Part shown: in pieces, positions 31,860 through 38,216 of the stretch | How the letters are laid out: each line of letters opens with the position of its first letter | How positions within the stretch are numbered: position 1 is the stretch's first letter | Assembly (NCBI GenBank): GCA_017433125.1 | Contig: JAFRHT010000028.1 | Span: 1 to 38,216, forward strand | Direction: 5' to 3' | DNA from: Solobacterium sp. | Lineage (GTDB): Bacteria > Bacillota_I > Bacilli_A > Erysipelotrichales > Erysipelotrichaceae | Length of the DNA: 38,216 nt | Translations under genes and position numbers: made by a program | The notes under the pieces: generated by a model | The model's database searches: none | What the model was told of the DNA's origin: nothing | The model's input: only the letters and a program-made list of their open reading frames with translations

Positions 31860-32307
31860 CTTCGTATCCTCCCAGGGGTTTAACCATCAGATAGGCATCT
31901 TCCCCGTTATCCGTATAGTAATGGCACCGGATATTCGCCTGTATGAAGCCGTTTTTTTCATAAAGCCGGATCGCTTTTTCATTGGAGACCCGCACCTCCA
32001 GGCTGATCACTTCGCAGTGTGCTTCTTCGGCTCTTTTTATCATTTCATCCAGCATGAGCTGGGCAATGCCTTCCCGGCGGCAGTCTTCCCGTACCCCGAT
32101 CGTCGCCACCTGGGCCTGCTCATACAGGATCCAGAGGTCACAGTAACCGGTAATGCCGCGCTCATCCTCCGTCACATACAGCTGTGCGAAGGGATTGCTG
32201 CGCAGTTCATCCCGGTAAGCCTTCAGCGGCCATGGTGACGAAAAGATCCGCTTTTCGATCGGCATGATTTCCGCAAGATCCTCTTCCCGCATTTCCCGGA
32301 TCATCAT
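31837..32307 (-). CDS. rimI: Ribosomal-protein-alanine N-acetyltransferase RimI
   Basis: The 156-residue GNAT acetyltransferase has the acetyl-CoA loop VREDCRREGIAQLML and the C-terminal SNEKAIRLYEKNGF motif of RimI, plus the N-terminal IFSSPWPLKAYRDEL. Family members acetylate the N terminus of ribosomal protein S18; whether this one does is inferred. Its start overlaps tsaB by four bases. It ends with an acidic tail that overlaps the tsaD start. Its place between tsaB and tsaD is the usual one in Bacillota. Confidence 0.93.
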   Translation of the reverse strand: MMIREMREEDLAEIMPIEKRIFSSPWPLKAYRDELRSNPFAQLYVTEDERGITGYCDLWILYEQAQVATIGVREDCRREGIAQLMLDEMIKRAEEAHCEVISLEVRVSNEKAIRLYEKNGFIQANIRCHYYTDNGEDAYLMVKPLGGYEDDDDTGD

Positions 32308-32900
32308 TTTGTCCGGTATGCCTCAATGGATTTCAGATACTCCGGAGTCACCAGGTCCGGATTTTCCGCTTTGATCCACTTGTCACGGACAGCCATGAAA
32401 CGGGCCGCCAGATCGGGAATATTATCTGCCCGGTCAACCAGATGCCCGTCCCCGATGACCAGATCATCCGCTTTCAGGGCATTCATGATTTCTTCCGTCG
32501 GCAGTGCTTCCGGCCCGCTGAGCCGCTTCCCGGCTTCATACACGGCGGTATAGGCCCGGTGACTGCGCGCATCCAGAACAACCGTGCAGGTCTCCGTCCC
32601 GGCAAACAGATCCGCCGTCGGCACTGTATAGAGCGGTATGCCGCGCAGGGAGCACATGACCTTGGCAATGGTCATGGCAATCCGCACCCCGGTGTAACTG
32701 CCGGGGCCGGAGGTGATGACCACTTCATCGATATCCTCCGGATCCAGGCCGGCTTCCGCCATCATTGTTTCCAGGCATGGAAAGATTTCCTCGGACTGTT
32801 TTTTCCAGCATTCCTTCTGCACCGAACCCAGCAGCTGCCCGTCCCGGTACAGCGCAAGAACCAGAAAGATATGGCTCGTATCCATGCAAAGTGTAATCAT
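32304..32900 (-). CDS. tsaB: tRNA threonylcarbamoyladenosine biosynthesis protein TsaB
   Basis: The 198-residue protein is the non-catalytic ASKHA partner that activates TsaD. N-terminal LCMDTSHIFLVLALYRDG, the conserved VVITSGPGSYTGVRIAMTIA and VVLDARSHRAYTAVYE mark the family. It overlaps tsaE by four bases. Length is a little below the usual 220-235, the C-terminal segment being short. Confidence 0.94.
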   Translation of the reverse strand: MITLCMDTSHIFLVLALYRDGQLLGSVQKECWKKQSEEIFPCLETMMAEAGLDPEDIDEVVITSGPGSYTGVRIAMTIAKVMCSLRGIPLYTVPTADLFAGTETCTVVLDARSHRAYTAVYEAGKRLSGPEALPTEEIMNALKADDLVIGDGHLVDRADNIPDLAARFMAVRDKWIKAENPDLVTPEYLKSIEAYRTK

Positions 32901-33349
32901 GCAAATACCTCCAGCAGTTTTTCATATGCTTCCCCGGATGCTTCCAGTTCGATTCTTCTTCTGTCTTCGGCTTCCAGGTGCAGCGAGATGCTCAGATGTT
33001 CCTCAGGAATCAGGTCCGGCACAAACTGGGACCACTCAATGACAGTCAGGCCATCATCATTCAGGAATTCCTCGAAGCCGAGGTCCTGGCTGACCCCTTC
33101 GAGCCGGTAGGCATCGATGTGATACAACGGCATCCGTCCTTTGTATATCTTGAGCAGATTGAATGTCGGGCTGGTGACGTGCCTGGCAATACCCAGGCCT
33201 CTGGCCATACCCTGTGTCATCGTGGTCTTGCCGGCCCCGAGATCACCTTTCATCAGGAATACCATGTTCGGTTCGGCAGCTGCCGCCAGCTTTGCCCCGG
33301 CCGCCCTGGTTTCCTCAGCATTTTCCGTATAAATAACCAATTTTTTCAT
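32897..33349 (-). CDS. tsaE: tRNA threonylcarbamoyladenosine biosynthesis ATPase TsaE
   Basis: The 150-residue ATPase drives the turnover of the TsaBD complex. Walker A is KGDLGAGKTTMTQGMARGLG, followed by SPTFNLLKIYKGRMPLYHIDAYRL and a Walker B-like VIEWSQFVPDLIPEEHLSI. First gene of the t6A operon. ATG at 33349; the ribosome binding site is weak (GGGTGTCTGAAT). Confidence 0.95.
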   Translation of the reverse strand: MKKLVIYTENAEETRAAGAKLAAAAEPNMVFLMKGDLGAGKTTMTQGMARGLGIARHVTSPTFNLLKIYKGRMPLYHIDAYRLEGVSQDLGFEEFLNDDGLTVIEWSQFVPDLIPEEHLSISLHLEAEDRRRIELEASGEAYEKLLEVFA

Positions 33350-33369
33350 ATTCAGACACCCGTCTTATT

Positions 33370-33375
33370 ATTATA
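33370..33375 (-). promoter_or_regulatory. Proximal -10 promoter of the tsaE operon
   Basis: TATAAT on the minus strand, 20 bases before the start codon. The -35 is weak. Confidence 0.45.
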
Positions 33376-33405
33376 CGCCAAAGTATGTCCTGCGCCGCAT
33401 GGAAA

Positions 33406-33441
33406 ACAAACCGTATGTTCCGGTTTGTCAGCACCGGAACA
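33406..33441 (-). promoter_or_regulatory. Two mutually exclusive hairpins upstream of tsaE
   Basis: TGTTCCGGT/ACCGGAACA (9 base pairs, 33416-33441) and ACAAACCG/CGGTTTGT (8 base pairs, 33406-33428) share a strand. In the minus direction the second is followed by TTTTCC. An upstream TATAAT (33445-33450) could start an RNA containing both. Confidence 0.4.
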
Positions 33442-33590
33442 GGCATTATATTATCTGGAATTTATATCATATAAATTTATTTAAAGATTTTACCATTTAT
33501 GTATATTTATATACCTGACTATATTATTAGTGAACACGCCTCCAGGAAGACATATTCCGGCAGGCACACTCAGGAAGCGAGGAATCTTCC

Positions 33591-34739
33591 ATGAATGATC
33601 TGATTACCATCTTCTGCATTATTTCCCTTGGCTATCTGCTCGGCAGCATATCCGTCAAAGGCCTGTCCCTCGGGACCAGCGGGGTTCTGCTTGTTGCCCT
33701 GGTCTTTGGCCATTTCGGGGCGGTTGTGCCGTCCATTCTGCGCAACTTTGGCCTGGCCCTGTTTGTCGGTTCGGTCGGTCTTCTGTCCGGCCCGGTTTTC
33801 TTCAAAAGTCTGCGGGCCAAGGCCAGGGAATATGTCATCCTGGGAATTCTGATCGTGGTCAGCGGTGCCCTTACCACCCTGCTGGTCGGCAAGCTGATGG
33901 ATGTCCGCTTTGACCTGGCCATCGGGATTTTCACCGGGGCCCTGACTTCCACACCCGGCCTGGCGGCAGCGACGGAAGCCACTTCGGCAGTCCTCGCCCA
34001 GGGCGGTACAGACGCAGTTTCCCTGGCTTCCATCGGCTATGGCATTGCCTATCCGTTCGGGGTGGTCGGCATTGTTCTGTTCATCCAGCTGTATCCGCGG
34101 CTTGTGCACTGCGACATCGAAGCCGAATGCCGCAAGCTGCACGAAAGTCTGTACGATGAAGAAGAAACCGTCCAGTCAGATCAATATATCCGGGTCGATA
34201 TGTTCGGCCTGATGATATTGTCCTTTGTCATGGTGCTGGGGCTGAAGCTCGGATCCATCTCCTTCCCCCTGCCCGGCGGGATGAGCTTTACCCTCGGCAC
34301 GGCCGGCGGACCGCTGTTTGTCGGTCTGCTGATCGGGCATTTTGACCACTTCGGAAAGTATTCCCTGCAGGCCCCGGAAACCACGATCAAAGTCCTGCGG
34401 GAGATCGGCCTTTGCCTGTTCCTGCTCGGTTCCGGTACGGAAGCGGGGGCCGGCTTTGTGGAAACCATTTCCACCCAGGGTCCGAAACTGTTCCTGCTGG
34501 GGATCATCATCACCCTGCTGCCGATGATCATTGCCTGTCTGCTGGCCAGGTTTGTCTTCCGCATGGATACCTTGATCACGCTTGGCTCGGTCTGCGGCGG
34601 GATGACTTCCACCCCGGCCCTGGGCGCGCTGATATCCCTCTCCGGCTCTGAGGATGTCGCCGCCTCCTATGCCTCAACCTATCCCGTTGCGTTGATCCTG
34701 ATGGTGCTGGGCGCGCAGATTCTCGCCATGATCTGGTAA
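33591..34739 (+). CDS. AspT/YidE-type membrane exchanger lacking TrkA-C domains
   Basis: The 382-residue membrane protein has about 10-11 hydrophobic segments in two related halves. Each half has the TSTPGLAA/TSTPALGA signature (about 119-126 and 343-350) of the aspartate:alanine exchanger family, with GxGYxxxYPFGVVG and YASTYPVALILMVLG at equivalent places. AspT, YidE and YbjL are about 540-560 residues and carry two TrkA-C domains between the halves. Here the loop is only about 35 residues (168-203). It probably exchanges a carboxylate or amino acid across the membrane. GCGAGGAA precedes ATG. It is a single-gene unit with a strong terminator. Confidence 0.85.
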   Translation: MNDLITIFCIISLGYLLGSISVKGLSLGTSGVLLVALVFGHFGAVVPSILRNFGLALFVGSVGLLSGPVFFKSLRAKAREYVILGILIVVSGALTTLLVGKLMDVRFDLAIGIFTGALTSTPGLAAATEATSAVLAQGGTDAVSLASIGYGIAYPFGVVGIVLFIQLYPRLVHCDIEAECRKLHESLYDEEETVQSDQYIRVDMFGLMILSFVMVLGLKLGSISFPLPGGMSFTLGTAGGPLFVGLLIGHFDHFGKYSLQAPETTIKVLREIGLCLFLLGSGTEAGAGFVETISTQGPKLFLLGIIITLLPMIIACLLARFVFRMDTLITLGSVCGGMTSTPALGALISLSGSEDVAASYASTYPVALILMVLGAQILAMIW

Positions 34740-34740
34740 C

Positions 34741-34785
34741 AAAAAAAGAGTTCAGCTGTATCTCACAGCTGAGCTCTTTTTCTTC
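34741..34785. terminator. Bidirectional terminator after the AspT-type gene
   Basis: AAAGAGTTCAGCTGT and ACAGCTGAGCTCTTT pair around ATCTC; T or A runs border both sides, serving the convergent pepD gene too. Confidence 0.88.
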
Positions 34786-34791
34786 TGATTC

Positions 34792-36228
34792 TTACTTGCA
34801 GGCGGCGATGATGGCGAGCAGGATATCCCATGCCCGGTCAAAGGAAGCCAGGTCAAGCCGTTCGTCCGGTGTATGCGCGCCTTCTGCTACCGGACCGCAG
34901 CAGATAATATCCATATCCGGGACCAGTCCCTTGAAGACACCGGTTTCCAGACCGCCGTGGGTAGCGTGGGTAATCAGTTCCTTGCCCTGCTTCTTCAGGA
35001 CATCGGCATAGATATCACGCAGTCTGGACTCCGCCGCATAATTCCAGCAGAAGATCCGGTCGGTCGCGTCTGCCTGCATATGGCAGAGTTCAGCCAGCAC
35101 GTGCATGCGCCAGCCGTTTGATTCACTGTAGGACTCAATGGCGGAACGGGCCAGGACATCGCCGCGGAACTCCCCATCCTTTGTGACAACCACGCCGAGG
35201 TTGCTGGAAGCCAGGGTCAGGCCTTCAATAGCCATGGACTTGTGCTGGAAGCCATTCGGGATCAGATAGACAAAGTTCAGGATGTCTTCGCTGCACTGCT
35301 TTGTCATGCGCTGTTCCGCCGTATCGAGCTTTTCAAATTCAAGCCGGAAATCCGGATCACTGAATTCCAGCTGGGTGGCGATTTCCGCCGCCTTCTTATC
35401 CAGTTCAGCCTTGAGTGTATCTGCGTCTTCGGCCGCGGTAAAGACAACGTCAGCTTCCCGCGGGATGGCATTGTACTTCAGACCGCCGTCAAAACTGACC
35501 AGCTGGACCGGGTGGCCTTCCAGTTCCGCTTCTTTCAGGATAGTTGCCGCAATAATGATGGAGTTGCCCAGTTCCAGGTGGATCAGGCCGCCTGAATGAC
35601 CTCCCTTGAGGCCGCGCACCCGGATGGCATAGGTGTTCTCTGAATTCGGCTCATAATCGATCTTCTTTTTGATGACAACGTTGACGCCGCCGGCCGAGGA
35701 AACCGCAGTTTCCAGTTCACCGCCGCCGTCCAGGTTGATCATCTGATGGGCATGCAGGTCTTCTGCCTTGATCTGCATCGCGCCGAGCAGGCCGACTTCT
35801 TCCATGGTGGTAAACCAGCACTGCAGGGCCGGATGCGGGATGTCATCGCTTTCAAGAATGGCCATCATGTAGGCAACACCGTAGCCGTCATCGCAGCCCA
35901 GGGTTGTGCCGCGGGCCCGCAGCCAGCCGTTTTCGTCCACATACAGGTCAAGCGGGTCCTTTTCAAAGTCATGCTCAACGCCCTTGTTCTTTTCGCAGAC
36001 CATATCCAGATGCGCCTGCAGAATCAGCGGATCGGCATTCTCATAACCCGGGGTAGCCGGTTTTTCAACATATACATTCCAGACGTGGTCCTGCTTGTAG
36101 GTCAGGCCGTGTGCCTTGGCAAATTCACATACCCAGTCACTGGCAGCCTTTTCATTCCGGGAACCACGCGGAATTTTGGCAAGTTCGTTGAAGTAGTAGC
36201 AGTATCTTTTATTCAGATCGAATTCCAT
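34792..36228 (-). CDS. pepD: Aminoacyl-histidine dipeptidase PepD (M20C)
   Basis: The 478-residue zinc dipeptidase cleaves Xaa-His and other dipeptides. Metal-site motifs are LQAHLDMVCEKN, LGCDDGYGVAYMMA and FTTMEEVGLLGAM (catalytic glutamate); the lid domain follows (GLKGGHSGGLIHLELGN) and the C terminus reads ATHGGLETGVFKG. ATG at 36228 is used because GGAGG sits eight bases before; a start five codons upstream overlaps that site. Together with the adjoining M20 hydrolase and the Opp importer it fits peptide catabolism. Confidence 0.95.
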   Translation of the reverse strand: MEFDLNKRYCYYFNELAKIPRGSRNEKAASDWVCEFAKAHGLTYKQDHVWNVYVEKPATPGYENADPLILQAHLDMVCEKNKGVEHDFEKDPLDLYVDENGWLRARGTTLGCDDGYGVAYMMAILESDDIPHPALQCWFTTMEEVGLLGAMQIKAEDLHAHQMINLDGGGELETAVSSAGGVNVVIKKKIDYEPNSENTYAIRVRGLKGGHSGGLIHLELGNSIIIAATILKEAELEGHPVQLVSFDGGLKYNAIPREADVVFTAAEDADTLKAELDKKAAEIATQLEFSDPDFRLEFEKLDTAEQRMTKQCSEDILNFVYLIPNGFQHKSMAIEGLTLASSNLGVVVTKDGEFRGDVLARSAIESYSESNGWRMHVLAELCHMQADATDRIFCWNYAAESRLRDIYADVLKKQGKELITHATHGGLETGVFKGLVPDMDIICCGPVAEGAHTPDERLDLASFDRAWDILLAIIAACK

Positions 36229-36269
36229 AAAACTATCCTCCATTGTCTTATATTTTATTCATTTGTGAA

Positions 36270-36316
36270 AAATATGAAAGTGCTGTCAGAATAATTTCCC
36301 CAGCACTTTCATAAGT
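36270..36316 (-). terminator. Terminator between the second M20 gene and pepD
   Basis: On the minus strand ATGAAAGTGCTG and CAGCACTTTCAT pair across a 15-base loop, followed by ATTTTT. Confidence 0.75.
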
Positions 36317-36328
36317 TATATGTTTTTG

Positions 36329-37600
36329 TCAGTCAAAGAATTTGGCTGCGTTCGGACGGTACTTATGGATGAATTCCTTGATATCCCCGGCATAGACCCG
36401 GTCAGATGTATCCGGCCCTTCCGTCAGGAACTTCATTGCGTATGCCATATGCATCGCACAGCCGAGCTTCAGCACGCCTTCATCCGGATCCTGGCATTCG
36501 GAATGGTTCAGTGCGGTTCTGCCCATGGCTTCATTGCGCACACCGGCCCGCATGAAGACACCCGGCCACAGTTTTGAAGTGATCGCGAAGCTTTCACTTG
36601 CCATCAGCGGCAGGATTTCATTGACATCATGGCCAAAGGTTTCATTGACAACTGTGCGGGCCAGCTCGGCACATGCCGGATCATTGTATACGCAGAGGGA
36701 CGGACCGCTGACTTTGATTTCACCGGTGCAGTCATACAGGGCCGGGATGGACTCCGCCGCCGCAACCAGTTTGTCCTTGATTTTCAGACCGTCATCAAAG
36801 TTGAACAGACGGAAGCTGCCGCTGAAGGTCAGATCCGGCGGAATGATATTGGAAGCGGTGCCGGCATGCAGTGTACCGACCGAGAAGACCATCGGGTCAT
36901 ACGGATTGGCATACTTCATCCGCAGCGACTGCATGAAGGAATAATACTCGTTGAACGCGTCAATCGGGCTGTGGCCGACATACGGCTGTGAACCATGCGC
37001 GGCCTTGCCGGTGATCTTCATGTTGTAGCCCATGGCCCCGGCCATCAGGTTCCCGCTGACCCAGCCGAATTCGCCGACCGGGATGGACGGATCGACGTGC
37101 ATGCCGAAGCTGCCGTCGATATGCAGGCTGTTGTCAAACGCGTACTTCAGCAGCGCGCCGAGGCCTTCGCCGCCTTCTTCACCGCGCTCGAACATCAGGA
37201 CAACCCGTCCCGGGATTTCGTCTTCGATGCTCTTGAGACCCTTGGCAGCACCCAGCAGCATCGCCGCGTGGCAGTCATGGCCGCAGGCGTGGGCAATTCC
37301 TTCCACTTCGGACACAACCGGCTTTTCAATGCCGCCGGCGTTGACTTTCGATTCCCTGACCGGCAGGGCATCGATGTCGGCTCTCAGCAGGACCGTGCGG
37401 CCTTTCGCCTCATCGCCCAGGAAAGCGAAGACGCCGCCGAACGGGACATTAACATGCTCGATGCCGAGGGCTTCCAGTTCCTTGCAGATATACGCAACCG
37501 TATTTTCTTCCTTATCGGAAAGTTCCGGATGCTTATGCAGGTAGCGGCGGTGTTCGGTAATGTATGATTCCAGTGATTCAGCCAGTTTCAGAAAATCCAT
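36329..37600 (-). CDS. M20 family amidohydrolase (second paralogue)
   Basis: The 423-residue protein is an M20D amidohydrolase. HACGHDCHAA and FERGEEGGEGLG mark the metal site and the acid catalyst, with the dimerisation segment GKAAHGSQPYVGHSPIDA and the C-terminal NHSECQDPDEGVLK. It is distinct from the paralogue at 164-1336: the cysteine after GHD, the longer N-terminal half and the C-terminal region differ, so substrates probably differ. GAGAGGTG precedes ATG. It lies between the 5S terminator and pepD. Confidence 0.9.
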   Translation of the reverse strand: MDFLKLAESLESYITEHRRYLHKHPELSDKEENTVAYICKELEALGIEHVNVPFGGVFAFLGDEAKGRTVLLRADIDALPVRESKVNAGGIEKPVVSEVEGIAHACGHDCHAAMLLGAAKGLKSIEDEIPGRVVLMFERGEEGGEGLGALLKYAFDNSLHIDGSFGMHVDPSIPVGEFGWVSGNLMAGAMGYNMKITGKAAHGSQPYVGHSPIDAFNEYYSFMQSLRMKYANPYDPMVFSVGTLHAGTASNIIPPDLTFSGSFRLFNFDDGLKIKDKLVAAAESIPALYDCTGEIKVSGPSLCVYNDPACAELARTVVNETFGHDVNEILPLMASESFAITSKLWPGVFMRAGVRNEAMGRTALNHSECQDPDEGVLKLGCAMHMAYAMKFLTEGPDTSDRVYAGDIKEFIHKYRPNAAKFFD

Positions 37601-37682
37601 AATTTACACCTCTCTTTAAATTTATATTACAGGAAAGAGGGCCTGCCTGTCTTAACTTTTACTTATACCGTATAAGAAACAT

Positions 37683-37711
37683 AAAAAAACCCGATTCAAT
37701 AAAGAATCGGG
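37683..37711 (-). terminator. Terminator of the rRNA operon
   Basis: CCCGATTC and GAATCGGG pair around TTTATT, followed by seven T residues on the minus strand, right after the 5S gene. Confidence 0.92.
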
Positions 37712-37713
37712 AA

Positions 37714-37824
37714 CCCGGCGACGTGCTCGGTTCACTATGGCAGGCATAGCTATGTTCGCCCCAGGAGTGCTTAACTTCTGTGTTCGGGATGGGAACAGGT
37801 GTGGCCACTCCGGTATCGCCACCA
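37714..37824 (-). rRNA. rrf: 5S ribosomal RNA
   Basis: The minus strand starts TGGTGGCGATACCGGAGTGG and contains the conserved CACACCTGTTCCCATCCCGA and ACACAGAAGTTAAGC core, ending near CGTCGCCGGG. Ends are placed to within a few bases. Confidence 0.93.
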
Positions 37825-37924
37825 GATCTTTCAGGGTATTCCCTGAAAACTGAATAACAGTTTCTGACTTCCTTGTCTTTCCTCAAGGCTGTGCTGACGC
37901 GTTCTTGTTCTCGTGTGTTTTCGT
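37825..37924 (-). other. 23S-5S intergenic spacer
   Basis: About 100 bases with no tRNA. TCAGGGAATACCCTGAAAG near the 5S end forms a processing-type stem. Confidence 0.7.
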
Positions 37925-38216
37925 GATTAAACCCTCGACCTATTAGTATCAGTCAACTCAACATATCACTATGCTTCCATCCCTGACCTATCAACCTCGT
38001 CGTCTTCAAGGGGTCTTACTTTGTTGAACAAATGGGAAGTCTCATCTTGGAGTCGGTTTCACGCTTAGATGCCTTCAGCGTTTATCCGGTCCGTACTCAG
38101 CTACCCAGCTATGCCACTGGCGTGACAACTGGTGCACCGTCGGTACGTCCACCCTGGTCCTCTCGTACTAGGGGCAGCGCTCCTCAAACTTCCAACGCCC
38201 ACAACAGATAGGGACC
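37925..38216 (-). rRNA. rrl: 23S ribosomal RNA, 3' end (continues beyond the window)
   Basis: The minus strand shows the sarcin-ricin loop AGTACGAGAGGACC and the closing part ending CTAATAGGTCGAGGGTTTAAT. Only the last 290 bases or so are inside; the mature 3' end is placed to within about 10 bases. Confidence 0.95.

Larger units (their letters stand above)
33350..33590. other. Divergent intergenic region between tsaE and the AspT-type exchanger
   Basis: No gene is seen. The left part has two minus-strand -10 boxes (TATAAT at 33370-33375 and 33445-33450) and two overlapping hairpins (33406-33441). The right part (about 33460-33530) is very AT-rich and probably holds the promoter for the rightward gene, with TATATT near 33519, but no -35 could be fixed. 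Confidence 0.55.

Noticed and set aside
37659-37886. Frame across the 5S gene
   Set aside because: It overlaps 5S rRNA, its terminator and the spacer, so it is not coding.
1-38216. CRISPR arrays, prophage genes or toxin-antitoxin pairs
   Set aside because: No regularly spaced direct repeats, phage structural genes or typical small toxin gene pairs were seen.

Overview
The window looks like chromosome of a Gram-positive, low-GC-lineage anaerobe (Bacillota; my best guess is Erysipelotrichia/Erysipelotrichaceae) with a moderately high GC content for that group. The reasons are a T-box-controlled ileS beside divIVA, ylmH and sepF, a Rex redox repressor, a streptococcal-Ami-like oligopeptide transporter, a pyrophosphate-dependent phosphofructokinase, lipoprotein signal peptides and strong AGGAGG ribosome binding sites. 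The taxon is an inference; no 16S is present, only the 3' end of a 23S gene and a 5S gene at the right edge. Most genes lie on the minus strand.

Layout, left to right. (1) 1-140: the right end of an IS3-family (IS150-group) element with the last 34 codons of its transposase. (2) 164-6020, minus: an M20 amidohydrolase, then ileS behind a complete T-box leader, divIVA, ylmH and sepF (the distal part of the division cluster, here detached from ftsZ). (3) 6134-6561, plus: a small DUF3899-like membrane protein with a possible leader ORF. (4) 6599-13344, minus: an Opp/Ami oligopeptide ABC transporter in the order A-B-C-D-F. (5) 13473-16180, minus: TldE/TldD; then tRNA-Ser(CGA). (6) 16408-17618, minus: an AT-rich islet with a secreted protein coupled to a membrane-anchored XRE regulator. 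(7) 17937-18464, plus: rhomboid protease. (8) 18549-20818, minus: SGNH hydrolase, DUF4358-like lipoprotein and HD hydrolase. (9) 21009-24630: FAD oxidoreductase, divergent ruvX, a thioredoxin-like lipoprotein and an aldo/keto reductase. (10) 24665-30789, minus: a tandem-flavodoxin protein, PPi-phosphofructokinase, an ABC-F ATPase, a degenerate asparaginyl-tRNA-synthetase-derived protein and Rex. (11) 30846-33349, minus: the t6A operon tsaE-tsaB-rimI-tsaD. (12) 33591-34739, plus: a compact AspT-type exchanger. (13) 34792-37600, minus: PepD and a second M20 amidohydrolase. (14) 37683-38216, minus: 5S and the 3' end of 23S rRNA.

A recurring theme is peptide and amino-acid use: the Opp/Ami importer, two M20 amidohydrolases, PepD, TldD/TldE and an AspT-like exchanger could together import peptides, cleave them and exchange the products. 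Redox genes (Rex, FAD and flavodoxin oxidoreductases, aldo/keto reductase, CxxC lipoprotein) and PPi-dependent glycolysis fit an energy-limited fermenter.

Most of the window is ordinary core genome. The observations most worth a second look are the AsnRS-derived protein that has lost catalytic motifs 2 and 3 and is co-transcribed with rex; the AmiC-type permease whose extracytoplasmic domain carries six cysteines; the secreted protein/membrane-XRE pair with a nearby palindrome; two genes whose promoters predict leaderless mRNAs; and mutually exclusive hairpins ahead of the t6A operon.
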